Assembly: GCF_001548375.1 (NCBI RefSeq)
Contig: NZ_AP017295.1
Span: 1,426,001 to 1,490,000 of the forward strand
Length of the DNA: 64,000 nucleotides
From: Nostoc sp. NIES-3756
GTDB taxonomy: Bacteria > Cyanobacteriota > Cyanobacteriia > Cyanobacteriales > Nostocaceae
Direction of reading: 5' to 3'
Shown here: positions 48,250 to 58,125 of the stretch, piece by piece
How the letters are laid out: each line of letters opens with the position of its first letter
Numbering within the stretch: position 1 is the stretch's first letter
Program-made: the position numbers and the translations under genes
The notes under the pieces: model-generated
What the model saw: the letters and a program-made list of their open reading frames with translations, nothing else
Database searches by the model: none
What the model was told of the DNA's origin: nothing

Positions 48250-48828
48250 TCAATTCAGCTTAAACAGTATATCTGCTACGCTTCGCCCCAAATTTCCCAC
48301 AGATTCTTGCTTTTGTGGGTCTTTTAACGAGCCATCAGCATTAAATACTTGGCTAGCGTTGGGTACAGCCACCTGATCAGGAAGTACCAAGACTTTAATA
48401 TTTCCTAGAATAGACCGCAGATGTACCAAGCCCCGCAGTCCGCCTAACCCACCTGGAGATGTACTCATAATAGCCGCCACTTTTCCCGCAAATGCAGCTA
48501 AGGGAGGCTCATTGGGTGCTGGACGAGAAGCCCAATCAATGGCATTCTTTAAAACTGCCGTCAGCGAACTGTTGTATTCTGGAGAGGCAATCAACAATCC
48601 TTGATGAGAAATCAGCAAGTCTTTTAAAGTTCTGGCATTAGCGGGTAAACCTTCACGCGCTTCTAAATCCTCATCATACAAAGGTAGTGGTAAATCCCGT
48701 AGATCAATGTAAGTCACCTCTGCGCCTGCTGCTTTTGCACCTGCTGCGGCAATTTTCACTAACCTTTTGTTGTAGGAATCTATGCGTGTACTTCCAGCAA
48801 AGGCCAGTATTTTGGGTGTATATGCCAT
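48250..48828 (-). CDS. NADPH-dependent FMN reductase family protein
   Basis: This 192-residue flavodoxin-like protein has FAGSTRIDSYNKRLVKIAAA (FMN phosphate-binding loop) near the N-terminus and ASPEYNSSLTAVLKNAIDWA in the middle, both typical of the FMN reductase/azoreductase family. It would reduce FMN or quinones with NADPH. No partner gene is nearby. Confidence 0.88.
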   Translation of the reverse strand: MAYTPKILAFAGSTRIDSYNKRLVKIAAAGAKAAGAEVTYIDLRDLPLPLYDEDLEAREGLPANARTLKDLLISHQGLLIASPEYNSSLTAVLKNAIDWASRPAPNEPPLAAFAGKVAAIMSTSPGGLGGLRGLVHLRSILGNIKVLVLPDQVAVPNASQVFNADGSLKDPQKQESVGNLGRSVADILFKLN

Positions 48829-49033
48829 GATTACTGATTATTTTTGATTTGTAAATTACTCATATCAAGCCCGTTTAAACACTTATCATATCGTAGTGGT
48901 CGGTAATGGGTAATAGTAAAAACCAATTACCCATTACCTATGACCTATTACCAAAATGACCACTGACAACTAACGGCACGTTAAAATTAGTTAAGAAGTA
49001 ATATTTTTTGCGATAGTCTCAGGAGCTTTTTCC

Positions 49034-49252
49034 ATGTTTATTAGTGAATTGTCACCCATATTTAAACAACTGGTTCAACACCCAGCTTCCTTTTTAGGAG
49101 GATTTGCTTCTGGTGTTCTGAGACTCAACTTAGCAGATGATCCTGTAAAAGGCTGGCTAGACAAACAAAGTGGTATTAATAGTTATCCCTCTCCCGTAAC
49201 TGATCTCAGTAATGGCAGATCCAGTGGCCCACAGTCGATATCGATTGAATAA
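49034..49252 (+). CDS. Small conserved cyanobacterial protein
   Basis: The 72-residue frame begins MFISELSPIFKQLVQHPASF and has a short hydrophobic patch, GGFASGVLRLNLADDPVKGW. AGGAG lies 9 bases before the ATG, which supports translation. I recognise the type as a small conserved cyanobacterial protein, but know no function. It has no operon partner. Confidence 0.55.
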   Translation: MFISELSPIFKQLVQHPASFLGGFASGVLRLNLADDPVKGWLDKQSGINSYPSPVTDLSNGRSSGPQSISIE

Positions 49253-49758
49253 CAGCTAGGGATATAAGTAGAACAGGTTAAATAATTAAAGGCTCGTAGT
49301 TTTCGCGGAGCGTCTCTGCGTTCCCTACGGGACGCTACGCGAACGCATAGCGTGTCGTAGACAGACGCTCCGCGTTCGCGTAAGCGTCTCGTAGAGAACA
49401 AAAAAGGAATAAAGTCCTTACTACGAACTTAATCCTAGTCTTTTTACATTACTTAACATAGTTCGTTTTTTTCAAGTCGTTCTTCTTATTTCTCATCAAT
49501 CAAATCTATAAGACTTGCTAATTTTAGATTGAAAAATATTGTAAAATCTCTCACTTTGAAAATTATCATGATCAGTTATTATATGAGCGTATGCCTCAGT
49601 TCAGCCCCATAGAAGGTTTAGTTGGAGTTAACCCCAGCAAAGATTATTGGTGTTCTACAACATTAACCATCTGTGACTAAAAAGAGACTATGCAATATTG
49701 CCTAGAACTTTTTTACAACTGAACTAGCCGCTCTTTGTTAAGAATTACGTGATCCCAC
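49253..49758. other. Leader of the RRM gene with a palindromic repeat block
   Basis: This 506-bp region lacks genes. Positions 49303-49400 are a palindromic repeat block; the following 350 bp are AT-rich and include runs of Ts. Related Anabaena RRM genes have long cold-responsive leaders, and one could lie here (inference). Confidence 0.5.
49303..49400. repeat. Nostoc REP-like palindromic block
   Basis: Repeated inverted units TCGCGGAGCGTCTCTGCG, CCCTACGGGACGCTACGC, GCGTTCGCGTAAGCGTCTCG make a GC-rich palindromic patch that can fold into several hairpins. A shorter relative lies at 10208-10252. Confidence 0.8.
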
Positions 49759-50043
49759 ATGACTATCTACGTTGGAAATCTCTCATACCGCGCCACCGAA
49801 GCAGACTTAAGAGCCGTATTTGCAGACTACGGCGAGGTCAAAAGAGTTGTATTACCTACTGATCGTGAAACCGGTCGGATGCGTGGTTTTGCTTTTGTTG
49901 AAATGAATGAAGATGCCCAAGAAGATGCTGCTATTACTGAATTAGATGGCGCAGAATGGATGGGTCGTCAACTGAAAGTCAACAAGGCTAAACCACGAGA
50001 AGATGACCGACGAGGTAGTTGGGGTAAAAAACAAGATTATTAA
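49759..50043 (+). CDS. RNA-binding protein with one RRM domain
   Basis: This 94-residue protein consists of one RNA recognition motif: RNP2 IYVGNLSY (residues 3-10) and RNP1 RGFAFVEM (residues 42-49). It ends soon after the motif with basic residues (DDRRGSWGKKQDY) and only a minimal glycine patch. Such cyanobacterial Rbp proteins are induced in the cold and may act as RNA chaperones. A 14-bp hairpin with a T run lies 105 bp after the stop. Confidence 0.92.
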   Translation: MTIYVGNLSYRATEADLRAVFADYGEVKRVVLPTDRETGRMRGFAFVEMNEDAQEDAAITELDGAEWMGRQLKVNKAKPREDDRRGSWGKKQDY

Positions 50044-50602
50044 TTAATGTGAGTATTTAATTCTAGCAAAACGTATCTTACTTATCAACACAAAATAGTT
50101 GATATTTGCTAGGAACACTCAAACAATGCAATAGAGATGAAGTTGTCAATCCGGCTAGTTATTATTTGGCAGAAGATTATTTTAACTAGTCGGATTTTCA
50201 TGACTGTGCTTTGTTTATGGGTGTATGGGAAAGAGTGTTTATCATAGCAGTGAAAGTTAAAAACCTTACTTCGCTCCAGCAGGAAGATAGACCCTTGTAT
50301 ATGTGACACCTGATTTAAGTAAGCCCAAGATTTATGTAGTTGCTTACACTGGAGTCTACTTAAATATCTTTTATTGAACCTCTAGTATTTTCAAGTAGGA
50401 GAGCATAGTTAAATAGCTTATGAGCAAGAGTGTACGCTATTTACTATCACCTGTCGTCTGCTACCTATTTCCTTCACTTTCTTTAGTTTATCTAAAATCA
50501 CATCCAGGTTCTTAAATTACCTTTCTAAGATAGAGGCAGTAACCGTGCGCGATCGCACACAAATTGACCCAACAAACAGCCAGTCACTAGGGAGTACATA
50601 TA
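50044..50602. other. Intergenic region with a terminator hairpin and the fbp promoter
   Basis: This 559-bp gap holds the hairpin at 50148-50196 and then AT-rich sequence that must contain the fbp promoter. A GATCGCACACAAATTG block precedes fbp. An antisense frame (50109-50309) is not convincing. Confidence 0.5.
50148..50196 (+). terminator. Rho-independent terminator after the RRM gene
   Basis: A stem of 14 pairs with one G-T pair (AATCCGGCTAGTTA / TAACTAGTCGGATT) and a 21-base loop is followed by TTTTC. It would end the rbp transcript. Confidence 0.65.
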
Positions 50603-51652
50603 ATGGCTCAAGCTTCAGAATCCTTGGATTTGTCTTTTGACAACACTACAGACAAAGCTCTAGACCGCGATTGTACAACCTTATCTCGTCATGTCCTCCA
50701 ACAACTCCAGAGTTTTTCACCAGATGCACAAGATTTGAGTGCATTGATGAATCGTATTGGATTAGCTGGTAAATTAGTTGCCCGTCGCCTCAGTCGTGCC
50801 GGTTTAATGGAAGGAGTTCTCGGATTTACTGGGGAAGTGAACGTACAAGGTGAGTCCGTCAAAAAGATGGATGTCTACGCCAATGATGTGTTTATCTCAG
50901 TCTTCAAGCAAAGCGGCTTAGTTTGCCGTCTTGCTTCCGAAGAAATGGATGAACCATATTACATCCCAGAAAATTGCCCCATAGGTCGTTATACCTTACT
51001 GTATGACCCCATAGACGGTTCCTCAAACACTGATACAAATCTCAGTTTGGGTTCCATTTTTTCCATCCGTCAGCAAGAGGGGGATGATGCCGATGGTCAA
51101 GCTAAAGACCTCCTGAGCAACGGACGTAAGCAAATCGCCGCAGGCTACATCCTCTACGGCCCTAGCACGATGCTAGTTTACACTATAGGTAAGGGAGTCC
51201 ACTCATTTACTCTTGATCCCAGCTTAGGTGAATTTATCCTCAGTGAGGAGAATATCCGCATTCCTAACCACGGTTCTGTTTATAGCGTAAATGAAGGTAA
51301 CTTTTGGCAATGGGAAGAATCTATGCGGGAGTATATCCGCTACGTTCACCGTACAGAAGGTTACACCGCTCGTTACAGTGGCGCAATGGTGAGCGATATT
51401 CACAGAATTTTAGTACAAGGCGGTGTATTTCTCTACCCAGGAACAATCCAGAAACCTGAAGGTAAATTGCGCTTGCTATATGAATCTGCTCCCCTCGCCT
51501 TTTTAATCGAACAAGCTGGTGGTCGGGCAACTACAGGATTAATGGATATCTTAGAAGTTGTACCTACAAAATTACACCAACGCACTCCTTTAATTATTGG
51601 TAGTAAAGAGGACGTAGCAAAGGTTGAGTCTTTTATTCAAAATGGTCATTAG
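50603..51652 (+). CDS. fbp: Class I fructose-1,6-bisphosphatase
   Basis: The 349-residue enzyme removes the C1 phosphate of fructose-1,6-bisphosphate. The metal-binding motif [19 protein letters not shown] and the substrate region [19 protein letters not shown] are intact. In heterocystous cyanobacteria fbp lies ahead of tal-zwf-opcA, so the block recycles hexose phosphate into the oxidative pentose phosphate cycle. GGGAG precedes the start. The 230-bp gap to tal carries a GAGTGCTGAGT repeat. Confidence 0.95.
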   Translation: MAQASESLDLSFDNTTDKALDRDCTTLSRHVLQQLQSFSPDAQDLSALMNRIGLAGKLVARRLSRAGLMEGVLGFTGEVNVQGESVKKMDVYANDVFISVFKQSGLVCRLASEEMDEPYYIPENCPIGRYTLLYDPIDGSSNTDTNLSLGSIFSIRQQEGDDADGQAKDLLSNGRKQIAAGYILYGPSTMLVYTIGKGVHSFTLDPSLGEFILSEENIRIPNHGSVYSVNEGNFWQWEESMREYIRYVHRTEGYTARYSGAMVSDIHRILVQGGVFLYPGTIQKPEGKLRLLYESAPLAFLIEQAGGRATTGLMDILEVVPTKLHQRTPLIIGSKEDVAKVESFIQNGH

Positions 51653-51882
51653 GAGGCAGTGGTTCGACTGCGCTCACCAACCAGGCAGGAGGTAGGAGGC
51701 AAATGTGATTTACTACTCAGCACTCACTCAGCATTTTTTCAACTAAATGTACTAGATTATCTCAGCTGGCCGATGTCATAAGTGATTAGCAAAGCAAAAA
51801 TGCAGAAGTTACCGTCAATACTTTGATGTGTTTTGTCAAATTCACTTAGAACATCTTTTACGGAGTGAAACCAACTTTAGCT

Positions 51883-53028
51883 ATGGCTACTAATCATTTA
51901 TTGGAGATTAAACAATACGGCCAAAGTATCTGGATGGATAATTTGAGCCGTGACATTATCCAATCGGGAGAACTAAAAAATCTAGTTGAAAATCAGGGTA
52001 TTAGTGGCATTACATCTAATCCGGCGATTTTTGAAAAAGCGATCGCCAACAATGTCATTTATGATGCTGATATTGAAGCTGGTGTGCGTGCGGGTAAATC
52101 TACGCAGGAAATTTATGAATCCTTAGTTTTTGCAGATATCCGTAATGCTTGTGATATTTTGCGTCCTGTATATGATGCCTCGAATAAATTGGATGGTTAT
52201 GTGAGTATCGAAGTACCGCCAATCATCGCCCATGATACACAAGCCACAATTAACGAAGCCCGCCGCTATTATCAACAAATCGGGCGGGAAAATGTGATGA
52301 TTAAAATTCCCGGTACTGAAGCTGGGTTGCCAGCTGTAGAACAGGTGATAGCTGACGGAATTAACGTTAACGTCACTCTGCTATTCTCTGTACAAAGCTA
52401 TATCAACACAGCTTGGGCATATATTCGGGGCTTAGAAAAACGAGTGGCCCAAGGTAAGGATATCAGTCAAATTGCTTCCGTTGCCAGTTTCTTCTTGAGT
52501 CGGATTGATATCAACATTGACGGTAAAGTTGATGCCAAATTAGCCCGTGGCGTTGATGATATCAACATAGAAGCAAGACTGAGAGCAGTTAAAGGCAAAG
52601 TAGCGATCGCCAATGCAAAGATTGCTTATCAAGAGTACAAGAAAATTATTGAGAGCGATAGTTGGCAAGCCCTAGCAGCCAAAGGGGCAAAAGTGCAAAG
52701 ATTATTATGGGCTAGTACCAGCACCAAAGACCCTCATTACAGCGATGTGATGTACGTCGATGAATTGATTGGCCCCGATACTGTAAACACCTTACCACCT
52801 GCGACCATCACCGCTTGTTCTGACCATTGCGAACCCGCTAACCGAGTAGAAACAGGAGTTTCAGAAGCTTACCAATTGATTGAAAGCCTCAAAGACCCAG
52901 ACATCAACATTAATATTGATGCCGTCATGGACGAGTTGTTAGCTGATGGCATTAACAAATTCGTTCAGCCATTCCAGTCCCTCATGAACTCTTTAGAGGG
53001 CAAAGTCAAGCTATTGTCACCAGTATAG
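51883..53028 (+). CDS. tal: Transaldolase
   Basis: The 381-residue transaldolase of the actinobacterial/cyanobacterial class has the Schiff-base Lys in [16 protein letters not shown] and the block [15 protein letters not shown] at the N-terminus. It exchanges dihydroxyacetone units between sugar phosphates in the pentose phosphate pathway. I choose the ATG at 51883 ([15 protein letters not shown]); a GTG at 51865 would add six residues (MKPTLA). It precedes zwf by about 170 bp. Confidence 0.94.
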   Translation: MATNHLLEIKQYGQSIWMDNLSRDIIQSGELKNLVENQGISGITSNPAIFEKAIANNVIYDADIEAGVRAGKSTQEIYESLVFADIRNACDILRPVYDASNKLDGYVSIEVPPIIAHDTQATINEARRYYQQIGRENVMIKIPGTEAGLPAVEQVIADGINVNVTLLFSVQSYINTAWAYIRGLEKRVAQGKDISQIASVASFFLSRIDINIDGKVDAKLARGVDDINIEARLRAVKGKVAIANAKIAYQEYKKIIESDSWQALAAKGAKVQRLLWASTSTKDPHYSDVMYVDELIGPDTVNTLPPATITACSDHCEPANRVETGVSEAYQLIESLKDPDININIDAVMDELLADGINKFVQPFQSLMNSLEGKVKLLSPV

Positions 53029-53200
53029 GGGCAGGGAAGAGGAAGGGGGGCAGGGGGCAGGGACCAGGGAGAAAAAACTCCATAATGCCCCACTCCCCAC
53101 TCCCCACTCCCGGTTGGTGAATCTCGACTACGCTCGATTACCGCGTAGCCGAACCACCACTCCCCAATTTCCAACCTCCATCTCAAATCCACAAACTGTT

Positions 53201-54730
53201 ATGGTTAGTCTCCTCGAAAATCCCCTGCGCGTTGGTCTGCAACAGCAAGGGATGCCTGAACCCCAAATTATAGTTATCTTCGGCGCTTCTGGTGATCTTA
53301 CCTGGCGCAAACTCGTCCCAGCACTTTTCAAATTACGGCGGGAACGACGCATTCCCCCAGAAACAACCGTTGTTGGCGTAGCTCGTCGAGAATGGAGCCA
53401 CGAATATTTCCGTGAACAAATGCAAAAAGGCATGGAAGAGGCTCATAGCAACGTCGAACTCGGAGAACTGTGGCAAGATTTCTCTCAAGGTCTGTTCTAC
53501 TGCCCTGGAGACATAGATAACCCTGAAAGTTATCAAAAACTGAAAAATTTGTTAAGCGAATTAGACGAGAAAAGAGGTACACGGGGAAACCGGATGTTTT
53601 ACCTCTCCGTCGCCCCTAACTTTTTTCCTGAGGCTATCAGGCAACTAGGAGGAGCAGGAATGCTAGATGATGAGTATAAACATCGTCTAGTCATTGAAAA
53701 ACCCTTCGGTAGAGACTTGGCATCAGCCCAAAGCCTCAACAAAGTAGTACAGAAATATTGTAAAGAAAACCAAGTCTACCGCATCGACCATTACTTGGGG
53801 AAAGAAACAGTTCAAAACCTGTTGGTATTCCGTTTTGCTAATGCCATTTTTGAACCACTGTGGAACCGTCATTTTGTTGACCACGTACAAATCACCGTAG
53901 CAGAAACCGTAGGCGTAGAAGACCGGGCAGGTTACTACGAAAAAGCCGGCGCATTGCGGGATATGTTGCAGAACCACCTCATGCAGCTTTATTGCCTCAC
54001 AGCAATGGAAGCCCCCAACTCAATGGATGCTGATAGTATCCGCACAGAAAAAGTTAAGGTATTGCAAGCTACTCGCCTAGCTGATGTGCATAACCTGTCA
54101 CGTTCAGCAATACGCGGACAATATAGCGCGGGTTGGATGAAGGGTCAACAAGTTCCAGGGTATCATACAGAACCAGGAGTTGACCCTAATTCCTCCACTC
54201 CTACTTACGTAGCAATGAAGTTTTTGGTAGATAACTGGCGTTGGCAAGGTGTTCCTTTTTACCTGCGTACTGGTAAACGAATGCCGAAAAAAGTCAGTGA
54301 AATTTCCATCCACTTCCGTGATGTACCCTCTCGGATGTTTACATCTGCTGCGCAACAAAGAAATGCCAACATTTTGGCAATGCGGATACAACCAAACGAA
54401 GGTATTTCCTTACGTTTTGATGTGAAAATGCCAGGGGCAGAGTTTCGCACTCGTTCCGTAGACATGGATTTCAGCTATGGTTCCTTTGGGATTGAAGCCA
54501 CTTCTGATGCTTACGATCGCCTATTCCTTGATTGTATGATGGGCGACCAAACATTATTTACCAGAGCAGACGAAGTAGAAGCAGCTTGGCAGGTAGTCAC
54601 CCCCGCCCTTTCCGTTTGGGATGCACCAGCCGACCCCGCCACCATTCCCAAATATGAAGCAGGTACTTGGGAACCAGCAGAAGCAGAATTTTTGATTAAC
54701 CAAGATGGTCGTCGCTGGCGCAGGCTCTAA
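53201..54730 (+). CDS. zwf: Glucose-6-phosphate 1-dehydrogenase
   Basis: Zwf (509 residues) is the first enzyme of the oxidative pentose phosphate pathway and makes NADPH. The NADP-binding [15 protein letters not shown] and the active-site [13 protein letters not shown] are clear. The start at 53201 ([14 protein letters not shown]) is favoured; the frame opens 87 bases upstream without conserved residues. In heterocysts Zwf with OpcA provides reductant for nitrogenase. Confidence 0.96.
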   Translation: MVSLLENPLRVGLQQQGMPEPQIIVIFGASGDLTWRKLVPALFKLRRERRIPPETTVVGVARREWSHEYFREQMQKGMEEAHSNVELGELWQDFSQGLFYCPGDIDNPESYQKLKNLLSELDEKRGTRGNRMFYLSVAPNFFPEAIRQLGGAGMLDDEYKHRLVIEKPFGRDLASAQSLNKVVQKYCKENQVYRIDHYLGKETVQNLLVFRFANAIFEPLWNRHFVDHVQITVAETVGVEDRAGYYEKAGALRDMLQNHLMQLYCLTAMEAPNSMDADSIRTEKVKVLQATRLADVHNLSRSAIRGQYSAGWMKGQQVPGYHTEPGVDPNSSTPTYVAMKFLVDNWRWQGVPFYLRTGKRMPKKVSEISIHFRDVPSRMFTSAAQQRNANILAMRIQPNEGISLRFDVKMPGAEFRTRSVDMDFSYGSFGIEATSDAYDRLFLDCMMGDQTLFTRADEVEAAWQVVTPALSVWDAPADPATIPKYEAGTWEPAEAEFLINQDGRRWRRL

Positions 54731-54836
54731 TTAGTCATTAGTCATTAGTCATTAGTCATTAGTCAAAAGTTTACTGACAACTGACAACTGACAATCGACA
54801 ACTGACAACTAACTACTAACTACTAACAAATTGGCT
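54731..54836. repeat. Heptad repeat between zwf and opcA
   Basis: Tandem TTAGTCA copies, then CTGACAA copies, fill the spacer up to about 12 bases before the opcA ATG. They lie inside the zwf-opcA transcript if the operon is co-transcribed. Confidence 0.8.
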
Positions 54837-56213
54837 ATGACTTCCCAAGCTCCCACAATATACTCACTTCAAGCCCCAAAGGATATTTCGCTCAACGAAA
54901 TCGAAGCGGAACTTAATCAAATTTGGCAAAGTTACGGCATTACTGGTGAAGATGGCGCACTACCTGCGGCTACTCGTGCTACTACATTTACTTTGGTAGT
55001 GTACGAACCAGAAGAAACCCAATATCTGTTGGCTTCTCTAGGATTTTATAATGGCCCAATTGATGGCATTTTGGGCCCACAGACAGAGACTGCACTTCGA
55101 CAAGTACAAATCAAATACGCACTACCTGAAACTGGTACAGCCACACCCGAAACCATAGCGAAACTGCGAGAAGAATACAGCAAGCGTCAAGGTGGTAACG
55201 CTACAGGTGATGGTACTAATGGTAATAGTCTCTATAGTTATAGTACTAGCCCCAGAATTGCTGACGAAATCGCTCTGCGCAACCCTTGCCGAATTATTGC
55301 CCTATTCCCGATTGTGGGTGAAGATGAAGGGGTAAAGGCACAAGTTTCCGCTTACTGTCCCATTCAAAAACAATCTTCCAGCACCCTCATTTGCTGCGAG
55401 TATATTACCCTCAGTGGTACACCTGCGGCTTTGGAAAGAATCGGCGGGATGATTCCTGCTTTGTTGATTGGTGGTTTACCTAAATTCCTGTGGTGGAAGG
55501 CTACACCAGACCCCAACAACATCTTATTTAAGAGATTGGCAGCTGTTTGTAATAACGTCATTGTCGATTCTTGCAACTTCAACGAGCCAGAAAGCGATTT
55601 AAGTAGCCTGCAAGAATTGGTAGAAAATAGCGTACCTCTAGCTGATTTAAACTGGCGCAGGCTAGCTGCATGGCAAGAGTTGACAGCCGAAGCCTACGAT
55701 CCTCCAAGCCGTCGAGCAGCTTTGGGAGAAATAGACCGCGTAAACATAGATTACGAAAAGGGCAATTCCACCCAAGCATTGTTGTTCTTGGGTTGGTTGG
55801 CGAGTCGTCTGCAATGGCTACCAGTTTCCTATCAAAAGGAGAGCGGCGACTACGATATTACTCGTATTCAATTTGTCAACCAAGATCAAAAGCAAGTAGA
55901 CGCGGAGTTAGCAGGTGTTCCCGTTGCCGATGCAGGTGATATTATGGGTGATTTAATTGCTCTACGCCTCAGTTCAACCAACCCTCAAGCCAACTGTGGC
56001 ACAGTCATCTGTACAGAAACTGGTGGTTGTATGCGGATGGAAACCCACGGCGGCGCTCAAGCTGCGGGTTTGTTCCAGCAGGTGAGTTCTTTGTCGGAAC
56101 AAAAAGCAGAAGCTCTGCTCAGTCAGCAGGTGCAACGCTGGGGACGTGAGTCACTTTTTGAAGAAAGTCTTGCAGTTGTGGCGCAAGTATTGCAGTTAAG
56201 AGCCAATAGTTAA
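54837..56213 (+). CDS. opcA: Glucose-6-phosphate dehydrogenase assembly protein
   Basis: OpcA (458 residues) activates and assembles G6PDH, linking it to thioredoxin control. The N-terminal part (about residues 60-115) contains a peptidoglycan-binding-like repeat (QYLLASLGFYNGPIDGILGP through TETALRQVQIKYALPETG). The C-terminal three quarters are the OpcA domain (RNPCRIIALFPIVGEDEG, STLICCEYITLSG, GGCMRMETHGGAQAAGLFQQ). It is 106 bp after zwf. No signal peptide, so the PG-binding domain may bind another partner. Confidence 0.9.
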   Translation: MTSQAPTIYSLQAPKDISLNEIEAELNQIWQSYGITGEDGALPAATRATTFTLVVYEPEETQYLLASLGFYNGPIDGILGPQTETALRQVQIKYALPETGTATPETIAKLREEYSKRQGGNATGDGTNGNSLYSYSTSPRIADEIALRNPCRIIALFPIVGEDEGVKAQVSAYCPIQKQSSSTLICCEYITLSGTPAALERIGGMIPALLIGGLPKFLWWKATPDPNNILFKRLAAVCNNVIVDSCNFNEPESDLSSLQELVENSVPLADLNWRRLAAWQELTAEAYDPPSRRAALGEIDRVNIDYEKGNSTQALLFLGWLASRLQWLPVSYQKESGDYDITRIQFVNQDQKQVDAELAGVPVADAGDIMGDLIALRLSSTNPQANCGTVICTETGGCMRMETHGGAQAAGLFQQVSSLSEQKAEALLSQQVQRWGRESLFEESLAVVAQVLQLRANS

Positions 56214-56755
56214 TTCGTCTTTACAACAAGCAAGTTTCCTTCATCTTTCAAATCAAGTGATGCGGATGAAGTGAACCCCGGTTTATTGAGTTAAGCCGGG
56301 GTTTGGAATTTCCATTATCTTTCTTAATTTTGAATTAATGTAACCCTGTCTACTGTTTACTATTCCCTATCCCCTGCTATGCTATTATCCCTTACCCAAG
56401 CTCGAAAAGATTTTATTAAAGCAGTTTCGGTTACAATTTTACTTTGTTCAATAAATCTGCTCATCTCATTTACAGTTTTCTAATCTGCTGAAATACTGGG
56501 TACATAGCTAAAAAAACTGATACAACCTCTGCATAACTCTGCGCTTTCCTCTGCGCCCCTCTGCGTTAAAAAACATTAATTTTGTAAGCTAATCGTCATT
56601 CATTTTTTTAGACTGGTTAGCTTGTAGTAAGGGCTTCAGCCCTGTGTTTATGCAACTTAAATGCTGATTAGCTTAGCAACTTCTATTAACTCCAAAAAAC
56701 AAAATACCCAACTTCTCAAAGAAATCAGGTATCTCTAACTAATATTTCAATGTAT
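56214..56755. other. Intergenic region between opcA and sufS, with terminator
   Basis: This 542-bp gap lies between the convergent opcA and sufS genes. The opcA terminator hairpin is at 56274-56303. The rest is AT-rich with a TAAGGGCTTCAGCCCTGTG hairpin at about 56628-56646 and no gene. Confidence 0.5.
56274..56303 (+). terminator. Hairpin after opcA
   Basis: An 8-bp perfect stem (AACCCCGG / CCGGGGTT) with a 14-base loop lies about 60 bp after the opcA stop and is followed by a short T-rich sequence (TGGAATTTCC). A plausible terminator of the fbp-tal-zwf-opcA block. Confidence 0.65.
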
Positions 56756-58018
56756 TTAACCAAACACGTTGGCGAAAAATTCTAGAGTTTCCTTGAGTGC
56801 TTTGATGAAAACATCAATTTCCTCGCGGGTGTTATAGAAAGATAGGCTGGCTCGGGCGGTGGCGGCTAAACCTAAGTGGCGGTGTAATGGTTGAGTACAA
56901 TGATGTCCTGAACGGATGGCTACGCCTTCTTGATCTAATAATGTAGATAAGTCGTTGGCGTGGACTCCCTCGGCGGTGAATGTTGCTAAAGCAGCCCTAC
57001 CTTCTCCGTTAGCGTCGGGTTTGGGGCCGTAGAGGGTAATTTGGGGTATTTGTGCTAATTGCTGCCACAAATAGGCTGTTAATTCGGCTTCGTAGGCGTG
57101 AATTTTATCCATGCCTATATTCATAAGATAATCTATCGCTGCACCAAGGGCGATCGCTTCCGCAATTGCAGGTGTACCAGCTTCAAATTTATGGGGTAAT
57201 TCGGCATAAGTAGAATGATCTAAATATACCTCAGCAATCATCTCACCACCGCCGAAAAATGGCGGCATTGCTTCTAATAATTCCAGCTTGCCATACAAAA
57301 AACCTATGCCTGTAGGAGCGCACATTTTATGTCCCGATGCTACCAACCAGTCACAGCCAATTTGCTGGACATCGACAGGCATATGGGGAACACTTTGACA
57401 AGCATCAACTAAGAATTTCGCGCCGTATCTGTGAGCAATTTCCGCAATCTCTGCCACTGGATTTATGCAACCCAATGTGTTAGAAACATGAACTATAGAA
57501 ACTAATTTAGTTTTTTCGGAAATCAGTTGTTTAAACTGTTCTAAATCAAAGGTTTGTTCTGGTGTCAGTTCGACAAATTTGAGAACTGCGCCAGTTTTTT
57601 GGGCGACAAATTGCCAAGGAACTATATTACTGTGGTGTTCCATCACCGACAGAATAATTTCATCGCCTTTTTGTAAATTGTTCATCCCCCAGCTATAAGC
57701 AACTAAGTTAATAGCTTCGCTGGCGTTGCGGGTGTAAACAATTTCTTGACGCGAGGCGGCGTTGATAAATTTAGCAATTTTATCCCGTGCGCCTTCATAA
57801 GCGTCGGTGGCTTTGGCGCTGAGGGTATGAGCGCCCCGATGCACGTTAGCGTTATATTGCTCGTAATAATCTTTGAGGGTATTTAATACGAACAGGGGTT
57901 TTTGTGATGTGGCTGCGTTGTCTAGGTAGACTAAGGTTTTGCCGTTGACTTCCTGATTTAATAGGGGGAAGTCAGCGCGGACTTTATCTGCAAGGGTTTT
58001 GGTAGAGGTGTAAGTCAT
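56756..58018 (-). CDS. sufS: Cysteine desulfurase, SufS type
   Basis: SufS (420 residues) takes sulfur from cysteine using pyridoxal phosphate and passes it to the SUF machinery. The PLP Lys lies in [18 protein letters not shown], and the active-site Cys loop [13 protein letters not shown] is near the C-terminus. The N-terminus ([20 protein letters not shown]) is typical. It is the last gene of the operon; its start is preceded by AATGACT heptads. No clear Shine-Dalgarno is visible. Confidence 0.95.
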   Translation of the reverse strand: MTYTSTKTLADKVRADFPLLNQEVNGKTLVYLDNAATSQKPLFVLNTLKDYYEQYNANVHRGAHTLSAKATDAYEGARDKIAKFINAASRQEIVYTRNASEAINLVAYSWGMNNLQKGDEIILSVMEHHSNIVPWQFVAQKTGAVLKFVELTPEQTFDLEQFKQLISEKTKLVSIVHVSNTLGCINPVAEIAEIAHRYGAKFLVDACQSVPHMPVDVQQIGCDWLVASGHKMCAPTGIGFLYGKLELLEAMPPFFGGGEMIAEVYLDHSTYAELPHKFEAGTPAIAEAIALGAAIDYLMNIGMDKIHAYEAELTAYLWQQLAQIPQITLYGPKPDANGEGRAALATFTAEGVHANDLSTLLDQEGVAIRSGHHCTQPLHRHLGLAATARASLSFYNTREEIDVFIKALKETLEFFANVFG

Positions 58019-58125
58019 TGGTAGTTAGTTATTAGTCATTAGTCATTAGTCATTAGTCATTAGTCCATAGTCAACAGTCAATAGATTTTTTCTTACTTCT
58101 TTGCTGAGGACGCAGGACTCAGGAC
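58019..58125. repeat. Heptad repeat between sufD and sufS
   Basis: The spacer is mostly TTAGTCA repeats followed by TCAACAG and CTCAGGACT repeats. It stands directly against the sufS start. Confidence 0.75.

Noticed and set aside
48161..48376. A 71-residue plus-strand frame with repeated VVTELCRSV
   Set aside because: It is a translation of the tandem 24-bp repeats, running into the antisense of the reductase gene.
49183..49401. A 72-residue minus-strand frame across the REP block
   Set aside because: It is made mostly of repeat sequence (Arg- and Ser-rich) and lies opposite the small conserved gene.
50440..50462. A possible NtcA site upstream of fbp
   Set aside because: The nearest match (GTA, seven bases, TAC) has the wrong spacing for GTA-N8-TAC.
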